This document shows positions 33,451-42,082 of a stretch of DNA of 64,000 nt, in pieces. The stretch covers positions 9,758,001 to 9,822,000 of the forward strand of contig NZ_NETK01000001.1 of NCBI RefSeq assembly GCF_002343915.1, written 5' to 3'. The stretch's first letter is position 1; every line of letters starts with the position of its first letter. The DNA comes from Nannocystis exedens (lineage in GTDB: Bacteria > Myxococcota_A > Polyangia > Nannocystales > Nannocystaceae). The notes below the pieces were generated by a model. The model made no database searches and was not told where the DNA came from. It worked only from the letters and a program-made list of their open reading frames with translations. Made by a program: the position numbers and the translations under genes.

Positions 33451-34845
33451 TCAACGGGCGGTCGTCGAGGCCGCGGCGCGCGGATCGGGCGCGAGGAAGT
33501 GCAGGAGATCGAGGTGATGCGCGCGCGGGCGGTCGCGCACGACAGCCTTGGCGTCGCGCCAGTCCCGTCCAATCGCGTCGTACCAGGCCTGCCATTCGGC
33601 GTGTCGGGCGACCTGGTAGCGCCACTGATTGCCGAACTCGTGACAATCGTCGGCCGGCTCGTCGAACAGCAGCGAGCGCTGCGAACTCGGCACCCGGGCG
33701 AGCGCGGCGGCTTCGCGGATAGCGCGGACCCATGGCTCGCCGAAGCCGAGCGGTTCACGGCCTCCGCGACGGAGAGACGGCTCGATGCGGGAGGCGTCAC
33801 CGGCGGTGAGGACCGCGAAGTCGATCGCGGAGCGCGGGCCCTTTAAACGGCAGTGGCGCTTGGCCGACTGCTCGAGATCGTGAGCGTGCTCCATGAGTCG
33901 CTTGGCGGGCAGGTGCGCGTCGGCGAGGACGACGCCGACGCCGACGCCGAAGCGGTCGAATCGGTCGCGGAAGGGGGGCCGGGCGGCGAGGGCGGCCGCC
34001 CTCCGTTCGAGCTCGGGGATCAGGACGTCGAGGTAACGAAGCACGAGAAATTGCGGGAGGAACAGGCGGATGTCGTCGCCGCCGGTGGCGAGCGAGACGT
34101 GGCGGCCTTCAATCGCGCGACTGGCCGCGGCGTGCGCGTCGGAGAAGACCTGCTTGAGCGCCCCGCTGGCCCGGCGGGTGTCGTCGAGCGTGCGGAGCTC
34201 CTCGAAGAAGGCGCCGAGGTTGTTGCCGTCGAGGGAGAGCGCGGCGACGTACTGACCGTCCGGGACGAGATCGAGGAGCGACTGGATCTCCTCGCCGGCG
34301 CTGTCACTCGCCAGGCGCCCGCGCTGGGTCATGGCGTGACAGCGCGGGCAGATGCGCTCGCCGCGAGCGTCCCGCTGCTGAGACTCGTAAACGGCTTGAT
34401 ACCCGCCGCAGTCGGCGCATTGATCGCTCTTGCGCGTATAGGCGGCCAGATAGCCGCGCCCCGGGGGGCGCGCGGCGTCGGCGAGCAGCTTGAGGCGCTG
34501 TCGTAGCCAGAGCAGGCTGCCGGCCTCGTCGCGCCGGTCGAGGGGCACGGCCGCGGTCGAGAGCGGGCCGCCGAAGGTCTGCTCGGCGTAGTGCGCTTCG
34601 AGCAGCCGACAACGCGCGGCCGCGGCGTCAGGGCCGTCGAGGAGCTCGACCCCGCGGCCGCCGCCGGCGAAGACCGAGACGGTCGCGGTCGCGGCGGCGT
34701 AGCCGTCGAACCGGGTGATCGTGCCGCTCGCGCCGAGCATGGCGAGCGGTCGATTGCTGGCGGTGATGAGCTCCTGAATCCCGTGGGCGTCGTAGCCGAC
34801 GAGCCACGGGTCGGCGAACCCGCTGAGGTCGATGCGGTCGGACAT
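33451..34845 (-). CDS. cas10: Cas10, compact and HD-less, with intact GGDD cyclase motif
   Basis: 464 residues, much shorter than the usual 700-900. The N-terminal HD nuclease is absent; the protein begins directly with a palm-like domain (DPWLVGYDAHGIQELITASN). A zinc finger uses Cys143, 146, 166 and 169 (CADC...CPRC). The second palm has SLDGNNLGAFFEELRTLD and the GGDD motif at 255-258 (LATGGDDIRLFLPQFLVLRY). The intact GGDD predicts synthesis of cyclic oligoadenylate on target RNA binding, but not DNA cleavage. The product would feed effectors with matching receptors, here the SAVED-CHAT protein encoded 7 kb away across cas3. Confidence 0.9.
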   Translation of the reverse strand: MSDRIDLSGFADPWLVGYDAHGIQELITASNRPLAMLGASGTITRFDGYAAATATVSVFAGGGRGVELLDGPDAAAARCRLLEAHYAEQTFGGPLSTAAVPLDRRDEAGSLLWLRQRLKLLADAARPPGRGYLAAYTRKSDQCADCGGYQAVYESQQRDARGERICPRCHAMTQRGRLASDSAGEEIQSLLDLVPDGQYVAALSLDGNNLGAFFEELRTLDDTRRASGALKQVFSDAHAAASRAIEGRHVSLATGGDDIRLFLPQFLVLRYLDVLIPELERRAAALAARPPFRDRFDRFGVGVGVVLADAHLPAKRLMEHAHDLEQSAKRHCRLKGPRSAIDFAVLTAGDASRIEPSLRRGGREPLGFGEPWVRAIREAAALARVPSSQRSLLFDEPADDCHEFGNQWRYQVARHAEWQAWYDAIGRDWRDAKAVVRDRPRAHHLDLLHFLAPDPRAAASTTAR

Positions 34846-34902
34846 GGGAGGTTTTCGGCAGTGAGGCCGTCGACCTTCCAGTCGTTCGTCGCCGGCGATC
34901 GA

Positions 34903-36383
34903 TCAAAAGTTTTTGTCGATGACGGGGCGAAAGACGCCGAGGCCGAAGTGGGCGCCGTAGCCGAGAGCGATCGGGCCGGCGATCGGTGCGGCGAAGCGGA
35001 GGCGGGCGCCGTGGGCTGCAGCGCCGCCGGGTACGGGGGCGCCACGGCGGCGGGCGTTGCGGTAGCGGTGCAGACCTCGACGGCGGGCCTCTTCCGGGGA
35101 GAACATCTCGACGGTGAGGGGCTCCTCGCGGAGGACCTCGCGGCAGAGCCAGCGGATCTGTTGCTCGGGTGTGTCGCGGAGCTCGCCGCGGCGGATCTTC
35201 GGGCAGCGGGGCGGGATGAACGGGGTGACGGTCTCCCAGGTGTCGCTGCGGCCGAAGAGGGCGGGCAATCGCTCGAGTCGATCGCGCCGGCCGAGGGCGA
35301 CGAGGGTGGGGTAGGTCGGGTGGCTGCCGAGCCCGTGGAGCTCGCGCAGCGACTGCAAGGCGCGTACGGCGGCTGGATCGAAGCCGCCGGGGGCGTAGAC
35401 GGTGACGTGATCGATGAACCCGCGGGCGTCGGCTTCGGGCAAGAAGTAGGCGTGGCGGTGGCCGGTGAGCGGAGCCGCGTCGTCACCGTGACCGATCAGC
35501 GAGGGGGCGTCGCCCGGGGCGAGGGCCCCCAGCTTGCTGAGCAGCGCGGCGCGCAGCTTCTCGGCGACCCAGAGGGTCTTCTCGGCGCGGAGATGGACGG
35601 CGCTGTCGAGGACGAAGCGGGCGAGGTCCGGGGCGGGTGGGGCGAGGGGGCTGGGCGGTGGGCGGTGCGGCGCGGGGACAGGGGGTCGCCGTCGAAGGTG
35701 TAGTCGACCCAGCGCGCGCCGGGGGGGCTCGACCAGCCGTCCTTGAAGAGCGCGTCGGTGTCCTGATGGAGCGCCTCCCAGACGTCGGCCGGCAGCGGCA
35801 AGCGCTTGCGTTGCTTTGGATCGAGCGCGGCGAGATAGCCGTCGCGCCAGGCGCGGTACTCGTCGGCAGGTCGTGGCGCGAGCAGGCGAGCGCGGTGTTC
35901 GGACGGCTCGTGGGCGGCGGGCCGGGCGATCACGTCGCTCGTCGCAGGGGGGCCGCAGAGCCGCGCGTGGGACCAGCTCTCGGCCCGGCCCAGGTAAGGG
36001 ATGGCCGTGAGGATGGCAGCGAGGAGCTCGCGCTCCGCCGCGTCGAGGTGTACCTCCGGCCAGGTGACGACGAGCTCCGCCGGGCGCTCGAAGGCGTAGA
36101 AGGCGTCGAAGACCTTGGTGGTCTTGTCGTCGGCGAGCGGCATGTAGTGCCGGAGGTGGCTCGCAGCGGCGCGGGGGAGGTGATAGTGCGGAAGACCCGC
36201 GAATCGCAGGAGGAGCGCGCGCACGCGCTCGGCGGGGAGGGCCTCCCGGTGAGCGGCCGAGAGCATCGCCCGCAGGAGTCGCCACGGGGACGGCGGCCAC
36301 TCGACCGTGCCCTCGTTGACGTGGTGATCCCAGCCGGTGGCGTGATAGCGGCCGGCGAGGAGCTCGAAGGCGACGGCGATCAC
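34903..36383 (-). pseudogene. csb2: Csb2 (Cas5-Cas6 of type I-G), split by a one-base frameshift
   Basis: Starts at GTG 36383, overlapping the csb1 stop (GTGA). Frame 1 covers about 240 residues (VAFELLAGRYHATGWDHHVN, VEWPPSPWRLLRAMLSA, RWVDYTFDGDPLS), then continues as nonsense. The following frame covers about 245 residues to the stop at 34903 (LARFVLDSAVHLRAEKTLWV, DTWETVTPFIPPRCPKIR, GPIALGYGAHFGLGVFRPVI). Total length is 1481 bases, one short of a multiple of three, so a single-base deletion near 35640-35690 in a C-rich stretch would explain it. Csb2 normally cuts pre-crRNA and caps the type I-G crRNA. Either the gene is broken, or the base is a sequencing error, or decoding shifts; I see no classic slippery heptamer. 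Confidence 0.85.
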
Positions 36384-37384
36384 TTGCCCTTGCCCTTCTT
36401 CTTCGCGCCTTCGGCGGCCTCGGGCTTGGCCTTCCCCGACTCTTGATAATGGGCGACGGTGACGGCAGGAGCGGCGAAGAGGCCGGCCTTGGCCACGGCG
36501 GCGATCAGCTCGGGCAGCACCTCGGCGACGACGCCGAGGCCGGGGAGGTCGTAGCCATCGGGGCGGGTGACACGGACGGTCGTCGCCTCGAAGTCGCAGG
36601 CGGTGCGCAGGCGCAGGCCCTCGGCGAGGAAGCGGCGGATCTTGAAGACGGCGAGACCGAACAGGAGCCTCTCGAGGTCGGCGCCGAGGCGGTAGCTGCG
36701 GAGTTGCGCGAGGTCGAGGTTGAAGTAGGCCGTGATTGAACCGGCGGTGTACTCGTCGCGGTGATAGGGCACGTTGCCGAAGCCGGCGTCGGCGCCAGCG
36801 CCCGAGGCGTCCTTGCCGGCGTGGACGCGGTCGTTCTTGACGCCCCCGCCGCTGACGACCCGGACGTCGCGGGCCTCGATGAAGCCGCTGAGCGCCCGCG
36901 GGAGGCGGAGGACGCCGGCGATGCTCTCGAGGAAGACGCCGTGCAGGAGGCAGCCGGGGTCGTACTTGCAGAGGGCGCGCACGAACGTCTGGCGGTCGAA
37001 CGGCTGGCCGGAGACGTACCCGACGGCGGCGCGGATGGTGTCGAAGGCGTCGCTCTTCTCGATGTACACCGAGTTGAGGCGGTGGGCCTCGAGCAGGCTG
37101 TTGGTGAGCGCCTTGCCGTCGCGGACGACCTTGACGTACGGCAGGCCGCGCAGGGGGGCGACGAGGTCGTCCTCGGCGTCGTCCCAGACCGCGGACTCGA
37201 GGCGGTTGGCGACGGACTGCGCGGACTCGACGAGGAGCATCTCGGTGCCGCGCTCGTCCGGGAGGCGATAGGTGGCGGCGCCGAGGTCGGGGAAGCCGGT
37301 GGGCTGGAAGCGCGTGCCCTGGATGGGCCGCAGGTCGGCTTCGAGGAGCAGGCGCGGGGCGGAGGGGAGATCGAGGCGGGTCAT
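36380..37384 (-). CDS. csb1: Csb1 (Cas7 of type I-G)
   Basis: 334 residues, GSU0053-like. Family marks: GTRFQPTGFPDLGAATYRLP, LLVESAQSVANRLESAVWDD, HRLNSVYIEKSD, GCLLHGVFLESIAGVLRLPR, FIEARDVRVVSGGGVKNDRV and DEYTAGSITAYFNLDLAQLR. It polymerises along the crRNA as the backbone of the type I-G Cascade. The Lys-rich tail (KGKGK) ends just before the csb2 GTG. Overlaps csx17 by 4 bases. Confidence 0.95.
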   Translation of the reverse strand: MTRLDLPSAPRLLLEADLRPIQGTRFQPTGFPDLGAATYRLPDERGTEMLLVESAQSVANRLESAVWDDAEDDLVAPLRGLPYVKVVRDGKALTNSLLEAHRLNSVYIEKSDAFDTIRAAVGYVSGQPFDRQTFVRALCKYDPGCLLHGVFLESIAGVLRLPRALSGFIEARDVRVVSGGGVKNDRVHAGKDASGAGADAGFGNVPYHRDEYTAGSITAYFNLDLAQLRSYRLGADLERLLFGLAVFKIRRFLAEGLRLRTACDFEATTVRVTRPDGYDLPGLGVVAEVLPELIAAVAKAGLFAAPAVTVAHYQESGKAKPEAAEGAKKKGKGK

Positions 37385-39510
37385 GGTGTGGGCTCGGGCG
37401 CGGAGAGGTCGCGGAGGTGACGGGGGACGAGGAGCGAGAGCAGATCGGGGAGCGCGTGGTGAGACAGCGGGAAGGCGAGGGCGGCGGCGACGCGCGCCGG
37501 CGCGGGGACGACGAAATCGCTGGCCGGGACGGCGACGCCGTAGCCGCGGAGGCGCCGGCGGGCGAGCTTGGCGGCGCGGGCGAGATCACCGGCGCACGCG
37601 CGGGTCAGTAGGCCTGGGGTGCGTCGCGCGGCCTGTCCCGGAGGACACCAGCGGAGCGCGAGGGCCAGGAGGGCGAAGCTCGACGGCGGGGGCGTTCGCA
37701 GGCCAGCCGGCGCGCGGTGGGGGAGGCTGTCCCAGTCGAGGAGCGAGAGCCCGCGCGCGAGCGCCTCGAGGCGCGCGTCGTCGGTGCGGCCGTCGATGAA
37801 GGCGGCGAGGTCGCCGAGGGCGGCGAAGCAGCGTGGGTGACGGCTGTCGTCGAGCCGGCCCAGGGCGGCGTGGCTGCGCGCGTCGGCCTCGTCGTCACGC
37901 GTGGTCCCGCCGTCCTCGATCTCCTGGCGTAAGAGACAGGCATGGAGGTTGCGGAGCAGATCGGCGTCGGTCCAGACGACGCGAGCGTCGTCCGCGTCGG
38001 TCCAGGCTCCGCCGCGCACCGGGACCAGCCGCGCGCGCAGACCAGCGCCGGCGAGCGCGGCGGCCAGGCGGAATTCGAGGGAGCCGTCGTCGGCTCGCTC
38101 GAGCCACAGCGGGGGCAGGCGGGGGACGGGCCGGGCTTCGGCGTGCTGGCGCGCGCGGGCGAGGGAGGCCTCGACGTCACCGAGGGCGATCAGCACGGCC
38201 TGCACGGCGGAGGGAGCTGCGCTGCGGCAGAGGTCGAGGAGCGAGGTCTCGAGGCGGCGCGAGGCGCGACGCAGCGACGCCGGAGCGCCCTTGGCGGTGG
38301 CTCGGCGGCGAAGGTGCGCGAGCCAGGCGTCGAGCGGCGCGAGCAGATCGACGTGCTCGCTCGGGCGGTCGGGCACGTGCCAGCGGCCGAGCGGCGTAGC
38401 CAGGTAGGAGAGCCCGTTGCGGACGTGGAAGCCGTAGCGGACGAAGCTGTCGATGCCGCGGGCCACGCCGAGGTTGGTGACGGCGCGAGCGAAGTCGACG
38501 CCGGTGACGGCAGGGCGGCTCGAGAGGCTGCCAGCCCGGCGCAAGTCGACCTTGGCGCGGCCCTCGGAGAACAGGGCTCGTAGCTCCGCGAGGCCGGCGG
38601 GGTGCTGCCAAAGCGGGAGCCACAGCTCGTCGCGCGTGTCAGCCTCGTCGGACATGGAAGCCGAGCCGTAGCCGACGCTGCTGGCGCGGACGGTGAACGG
38701 GAATGTGAGCGCGTCGGGCCCCGCCGACTCGAGCTTGCGCGTGGCCGCCGCTGCGAACAGCACGGCGCCCTCGAGCATGAGGACGTAGTCCCACGGGTTG
38801 ACCAGCGAGTCGCGGTCGAAGCCCGGGCTGGCGTTGGCGCCGCCGGCCTGAGCCGGCGCGAACTGGCCGATGGCCTTGTCGCGCAAAAGGCCGTGGGTCG
38901 GCTCGCCGAACAGCGCCGCCCGCAGCGGCGCGGGGGTGGGCACGGTTGCGGCGAGGAGCAGCTCGGCGAGCCGCTGCATGTGATTGTTGGAGAACTCAAG
39001 CCGGCCGTCGTTGCCCCCGGTGCCGAGGAGCGGCGGGAAGTCGAGGCCCGCGTCGGTCAGGACCAGGGCCGCGTCCAGCCAGTCGAGCGCGGAGTCGGGG
39101 AGCTCGCTGCGGAGGTGCTCGACGAGGTCCTTCTTGGCGTCCTTGTCGGGCTTCTGCTGCAGGCCGAGCCGATCGAGGACACGCCGTACGGCGACGAGGG
39201 TGTCGCGGTAGGGGCTGAACCGGGCGGCGGTCGAGGTCGAGATCGCCTCGATCCCGGACTGTTGATCGCTCGGGTAGAACCCGCTGCCGCCGTTCCAGGG
39301 TCCGACGAAGGGCGTGGGCACGTATCGTCGTAGGAAGAACTCGACCAGCTCGTCGGCGGACAGCGTGGTGGTGAGGACGAAGGCGTCGCCGCGCCAGCAG
39401 CCGCGGGCGTTCGGATCGGCCTGCTCGGCGACGAGGCGAAGGACGCCCAGGGCCTTGAGGTAGTGGGCGAGCGGTTCGGGGCGGCAGCCGTCGAGGTACA
39501 GCTCAGGCAT
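37381..39510 (-). CDS. csx17: Csx17 (Cas8-type large subunit of type I-G)
   Basis: 709 residues, usual for the family. The N-terminus is diagnostic: LDGCRPEPLAHYLKALGVLR, then LVAEQADPNARGCWRGDAF and TPFVGPWNGGSGFYP; further GNDGRLEFSNNHMQRLAELL and SSRPAVTGVDFARAVTNLGV. It is the signature protein of type I-G and probably recognises the PAM and recruits Cas3. No GGDD or HD motif. It overlaps cas3 by 8 bases at its start and csb1 by 4 at its end. Confidence 0.95.
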   Translation of the reverse strand: MPELYLDGCRPEPLAHYLKALGVLRLVAEQADPNARGCWRGDAFVLTTTLSADELVEFFLRRYVPTPFVGPWNGGSGFYPSDQQSGIEAISTSTAARFSPYRDTLVAVRRVLDRLGLQQKPDKDAKKDLVEHLRSELPDSALDWLDAALVLTDAGLDFPPLLGTGGNDGRLEFSNNHMQRLAELLLAATVPTPAPLRAALFGEPTHGLLRDKAIGQFAPAQAGGANASPGFDRDSLVNPWDYVLMLEGAVLFAAAATRKLESAGPDALTFPFTVRASSVGYGSASMSDEADTRDELWLPLWQHPAGLAELRALFSEGRAKVDLRRAGSLSSRPAVTGVDFARAVTNLGVARGIDSFVRYGFHVRNGLSYLATPLGRWHVPDRPSEHVDLLAPLDAWLAHLRRRATAKGAPASLRRASRRLETSLLDLCRSAAPSAVQAVLIALGDVEASLARARQHAEARPVPRLPPLWLERADDGSLEFRLAAALAGAGLRARLVPVRGGAWTDADDARVVWTDADLLRNLHACLLRQEIEDGGTTRDDEADARSHAALGRLDDSRHPRCFAALGDLAAFIDGRTDDARLEALARGLSLLDWDSLPHRAPAGLRTPPPSSFALLALALRWCPPGQAARRTPGLLTRACAGDLARAAKLARRRLRGYGVAVPASDFVVPAPARVAAALAFPLSHHALPDLLSLLVPRHLRDLSAPEPTP

Positions 39511-41893
39511 CCATGGACTCCTCGGGCTGATGGCGCATTGTGCCGCGGGCGTCGGCTACGCGAATCAGGGTCTCGTAGAAGGCGAGGCGAAACGGGCCCA
39601 GGCGGTCGCGCAGCGCCAGCACCCGGGATTGCCAGCTCGGCTGGTCGCCGTGGGCGCCGAGCTCCATCGCGTCGAGCCGCAACGTGACGGGCGAGGCGAG
39701 GACGCCGCCGCCCAGGTCGGCGCCGGGCATCGGCTCGCCGTCCCAGACGCCACGGGCGAACCGCCGACCGGGCTCTGCGGGAGGCTGTTCGTTGGGACAT
39801 GGCCGGATCGACAGGCGAACCTTGCCGTGGTGAGCGGCGACGAGGTAGGCGCCGAGGTCGTCGTCGGGGTGATGGACGAGGTACGCGAGGGCGCTCGCCA
39901 GCTCGTGCCGGAACCCGCGCCGCTCGCAGCGCGCGCCCCGAGGCTGGTCGCTCTTGGCCCACGGCCCACCGGCGTGGCGGAGATCCCCGGCGGGGAGGTT
40001 GGCGAGGAGCATGCGCTGAAAGGCAGGGTGAACCTTGCCGAGGTCGTGCCAGCGAGCGGCCCGCTCGAGCAGCTCCCACGGGTGCTCGCCCCCGAACGCG
40101 TCGGCCAGCGCCCGCAGTTCCTCGGCGACGTCCTGAGCGTGGCGTGACAGCAGGACGTAGTCGCGGCAGCCCGCGGTCCAGCGATCGGCGGCGTCATGAT
40201 CTTCGGGCTGGCCGGACGAGGGGCGCAGGTCGTTCGCGCGATGCGCCGGGTCGCCGGTCCAGCCCAGCGCGGGGTCGTAACCGCCGACGTGGAGCGGCAG
40301 GAGCAGGGTCATCCCGGGGACCGGGCGCTCCTCCAGGTGCCAGGCGCCGTCTTCGCTGGACCAGCGGAAGGCGGCGGCGCGCCCGGCCTTCTTCAAGAAG
40401 TCGCGGAGCGCGACGACACCGACGCGCACCAGCTCGCGCTCGTGGAGGGCGGGGGAGTCGGCAGGGGGCGGCGCGCCGTCGTGGTCTCCGGGCCACATGC
40501 GAAAGGCCAGCTGGACGTCGACGTCGTCGCTGTCGCGCACGAAGCGGGCGATGTCGAGGTCGTGTCCGGCGAGATCGGGCTGGGTGTCGAAGAGCTCGAG
40601 GAGGTCGCGGCGGCGCAGCGCCGGCGGCGTCGGGGCGGCGACGTCGCGCGGGAGCCCGGACAGCGCCTCGGGGCCGACGTCGGCGAGGGCGGCCAGGCGG
40701 GTACGGGCGTGGTTCAGCGCTTCGCTGGTATAGGGCGCCGCGAGCTCGTCGGGGACGTCGATCCAGCGGACCTCGGCGCGCTCGTACTCGCCGGCGCGGT
40801 TGCACCGGCCGAAGCGCTGGACGAGCGAGGACCAACTCGCCAGCTCGGTGAAGAGGAGCCTGGCGTCGAGATCGACCCCGGCCTCGATGGCCTGCGTGGC
40901 GACGAGGATGCCCGTCCAGGGCCGGTCGTCCGCGGGCTGCAGGACGGGGGCCTGGTGCGCCGCTCGATCGGCGGGCCGGAAGCGGCTGTGGATCAGCGCC
41001 ACGCGCCCCGAGGCGCGCCGGCGCAGCGCTTCGAACAGCGCCTGGGCACGCGCGACACGATTGACGACGACGAGGGTGAGCGTCCCGTCCTGATGCGCGG
41101 CGAGGACCTCGGCGGCGAGCGCCTGGGTCCCGGGGTCCTTCTTCGTGACGCGGATGTCGCTGCGAACGAGCCGCTTGTGGGCGCGGAGGCGTCGCGCGAG
41201 ACCCGGGGCGCGCCGATCGGCGTCGCCGAGCCCCAGGGTGGTGAGCGGTCGCTCGCGCAGGTCGACGGTGGCGAGGCTGCCCTCCGCGAGCGTGGCGCTC
41301 ATCCACAAGGTGCGCGCGTCCAGTGCGGTGCCGAGGCGCTCGCGCAGCCCCTGGAGCTGCGCGGTGGTGGTGAGCCCCACGCCCATGAGCTGGACCTCAT
41401 CGATGACCCACAGGCAGTCGTTGTGCAACAGGGCGAAGTGCCAGGGCCAGCGGTAGCGGCTCATGGCATAGCCGCGCGCCAGGGCGCGCGAGAGGAGCTG
41501 ATCCTGGGTGCCGACGAGGACGACGTCGCGCTCCGGGTGGAGGTCCCAGCCGTGCTCCACGGCGCCGCCCATCAGGCGGAAGACGTGCTCGCGAGCCGGG
41601 AGCCCGGCCCGCTCGAGCCAGGCGCAGGCGTTCTGCCAGGTCTGGTCGACGAGCGTGCGCATGGGCTGACAGAAGACGAGTCGTCGCGGGCTGCGGAGCC
41701 GCGTGCCCTCGTCGGCGAAGCGCCGCCGCCACAGCCAGCCGAGCACGGCGGTCGCGGTCTTCCCGGCGCCGGTTGGGACGGACAGGATGTCCGGTAGCTC
41801 CGGCGCGAGAGCGAGGGCCTCCTGATATGGATAGGGCGGCCGCCCCGTGATGGACTGAAACCAGGAAGTGAATGTCGCTCGAGACTGAACCAC
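39503..41893 (-). CDS. cas3: Cas3, helicase with C-terminal HD nuclease (type I-G form)
   Basis: 796 residues from a GTG at 41893. The helicase comes first: Walker A TGAGKT at 41-46, DEVQ at 165-168, SAT at 199-201, VATQAIEAGVDLDARLLFTE, and QRFGRCNRAGEYE as motif VI. The HD nuclease is at the C-terminus: YVLLSRHAQDVAEELRAL, AARWHDLGKVHPAFQRML, FRHELASALAYLVHH and YLVAAHHGKVRLS. Helicase-then-HD is the order seen in type I-G, the reverse of type I-E. First gene of the 17-kb minus-strand cas operon. The intact motifs predict DNA degradation after target recognition. Confidence 0.96.
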   Translation of the reverse strand: MVQSRATFTSWFQSITGRPPYPYQEALALAPELPDILSVPTGAGKTATAVLGWLWRRRFADEGTRLRSPRRLVFCQPMRTLVDQTWQNACAWLERAGLPAREHVFRLMGGAVEHGWDLHPERDVVLVGTQDQLLSRALARGYAMSRYRWPWHFALLHNDCLWVIDEVQLMGVGLTTTAQLQGLRERLGTALDARTLWMSATLAEGSLATVDLRERPLTTLGLGDADRRAPGLARRLRAHKRLVRSDIRVTKKDPGTQALAAEVLAAHQDGTLTLVVVNRVARAQALFEALRRRASGRVALIHSRFRPADRAAHQAPVLQPADDRPWTGILVATQAIEAGVDLDARLLFTELASWSSLVQRFGRCNRAGEYERAEVRWIDVPDELAAPYTSEALNHARTRLAALADVGPEALSGLPRDVAAPTPPALRRRDLLELFDTQPDLAGHDLDIARFVRDSDDVDVQLAFRMWPGDHDGAPPPADSPALHERELVRVGVVALRDFLKKAGRAAAFRWSSEDGAWHLEERPVPGMTLLLPLHVGGYDPALGWTGDPAHRANDLRPSSGQPEDHDAADRWTAGCRDYVLLSRHAQDVAEELRALADAFGGEHPWELLERAARWHDLGKVHPAFQRMLLANLPAGDLRHAGGPWAKSDQPRGARCERRGFRHELASALAYLVHHPDDDLGAYLVAAHHGKVRLSIRPCPNEQPPAEPGRRFARGVWDGEPMPGADLGGGVLASPVTLRLDAMELGAHGDQPSWQSRVLALRDRLGPFRLAFYETLIRVADARGTMRHQPEESMDA

Positions 41894-42082
41894 GCGAGCT
41901 CCATGCAGGAGGTTCTCATGGACAGTCGCGCGCTCGAGCGGACCCGATCATATCCGTGGTACTTCGATGGATGAGACTTTACGCCGTTAGTCACTGTGAT
42001 CGGGTCGCTGGCTGCTGCGACCAGTTCTCCACCTCGATGCGAGCGATCACCGTGGACGCCGCCGAGGAGATCGGAGAGCGTC
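41894..42082 (+). promoter_or_regulatory. Divergent promoter region between cas3 and SAVED-CHAT
   Basis: 189 bases separate the GTG of cas3 (minus) from the ATG of the protease gene (plus). It is the only plausible promoter for the long cas operon and also the promoter for SAVED-CHAT, so both are likely to be co-regulated. A less GC-rich core lies at about 41946-42000 (gatcatatccgtgg, actttacgccgttagtcac). GGAG-type ribosome sites precede both starts. No clear -35/-10 pair or palindromic operator is visible by eye. Confidence 0.6.

Noticed and set aside
35600..35720. Programmed frameshifting in csb2
   Set aside because: A -1 shift would restore the frame, but no X-XXY-YYZ heptamer that keeps pairing is visible at the junction. 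Mutation or sequencing error is simpler.
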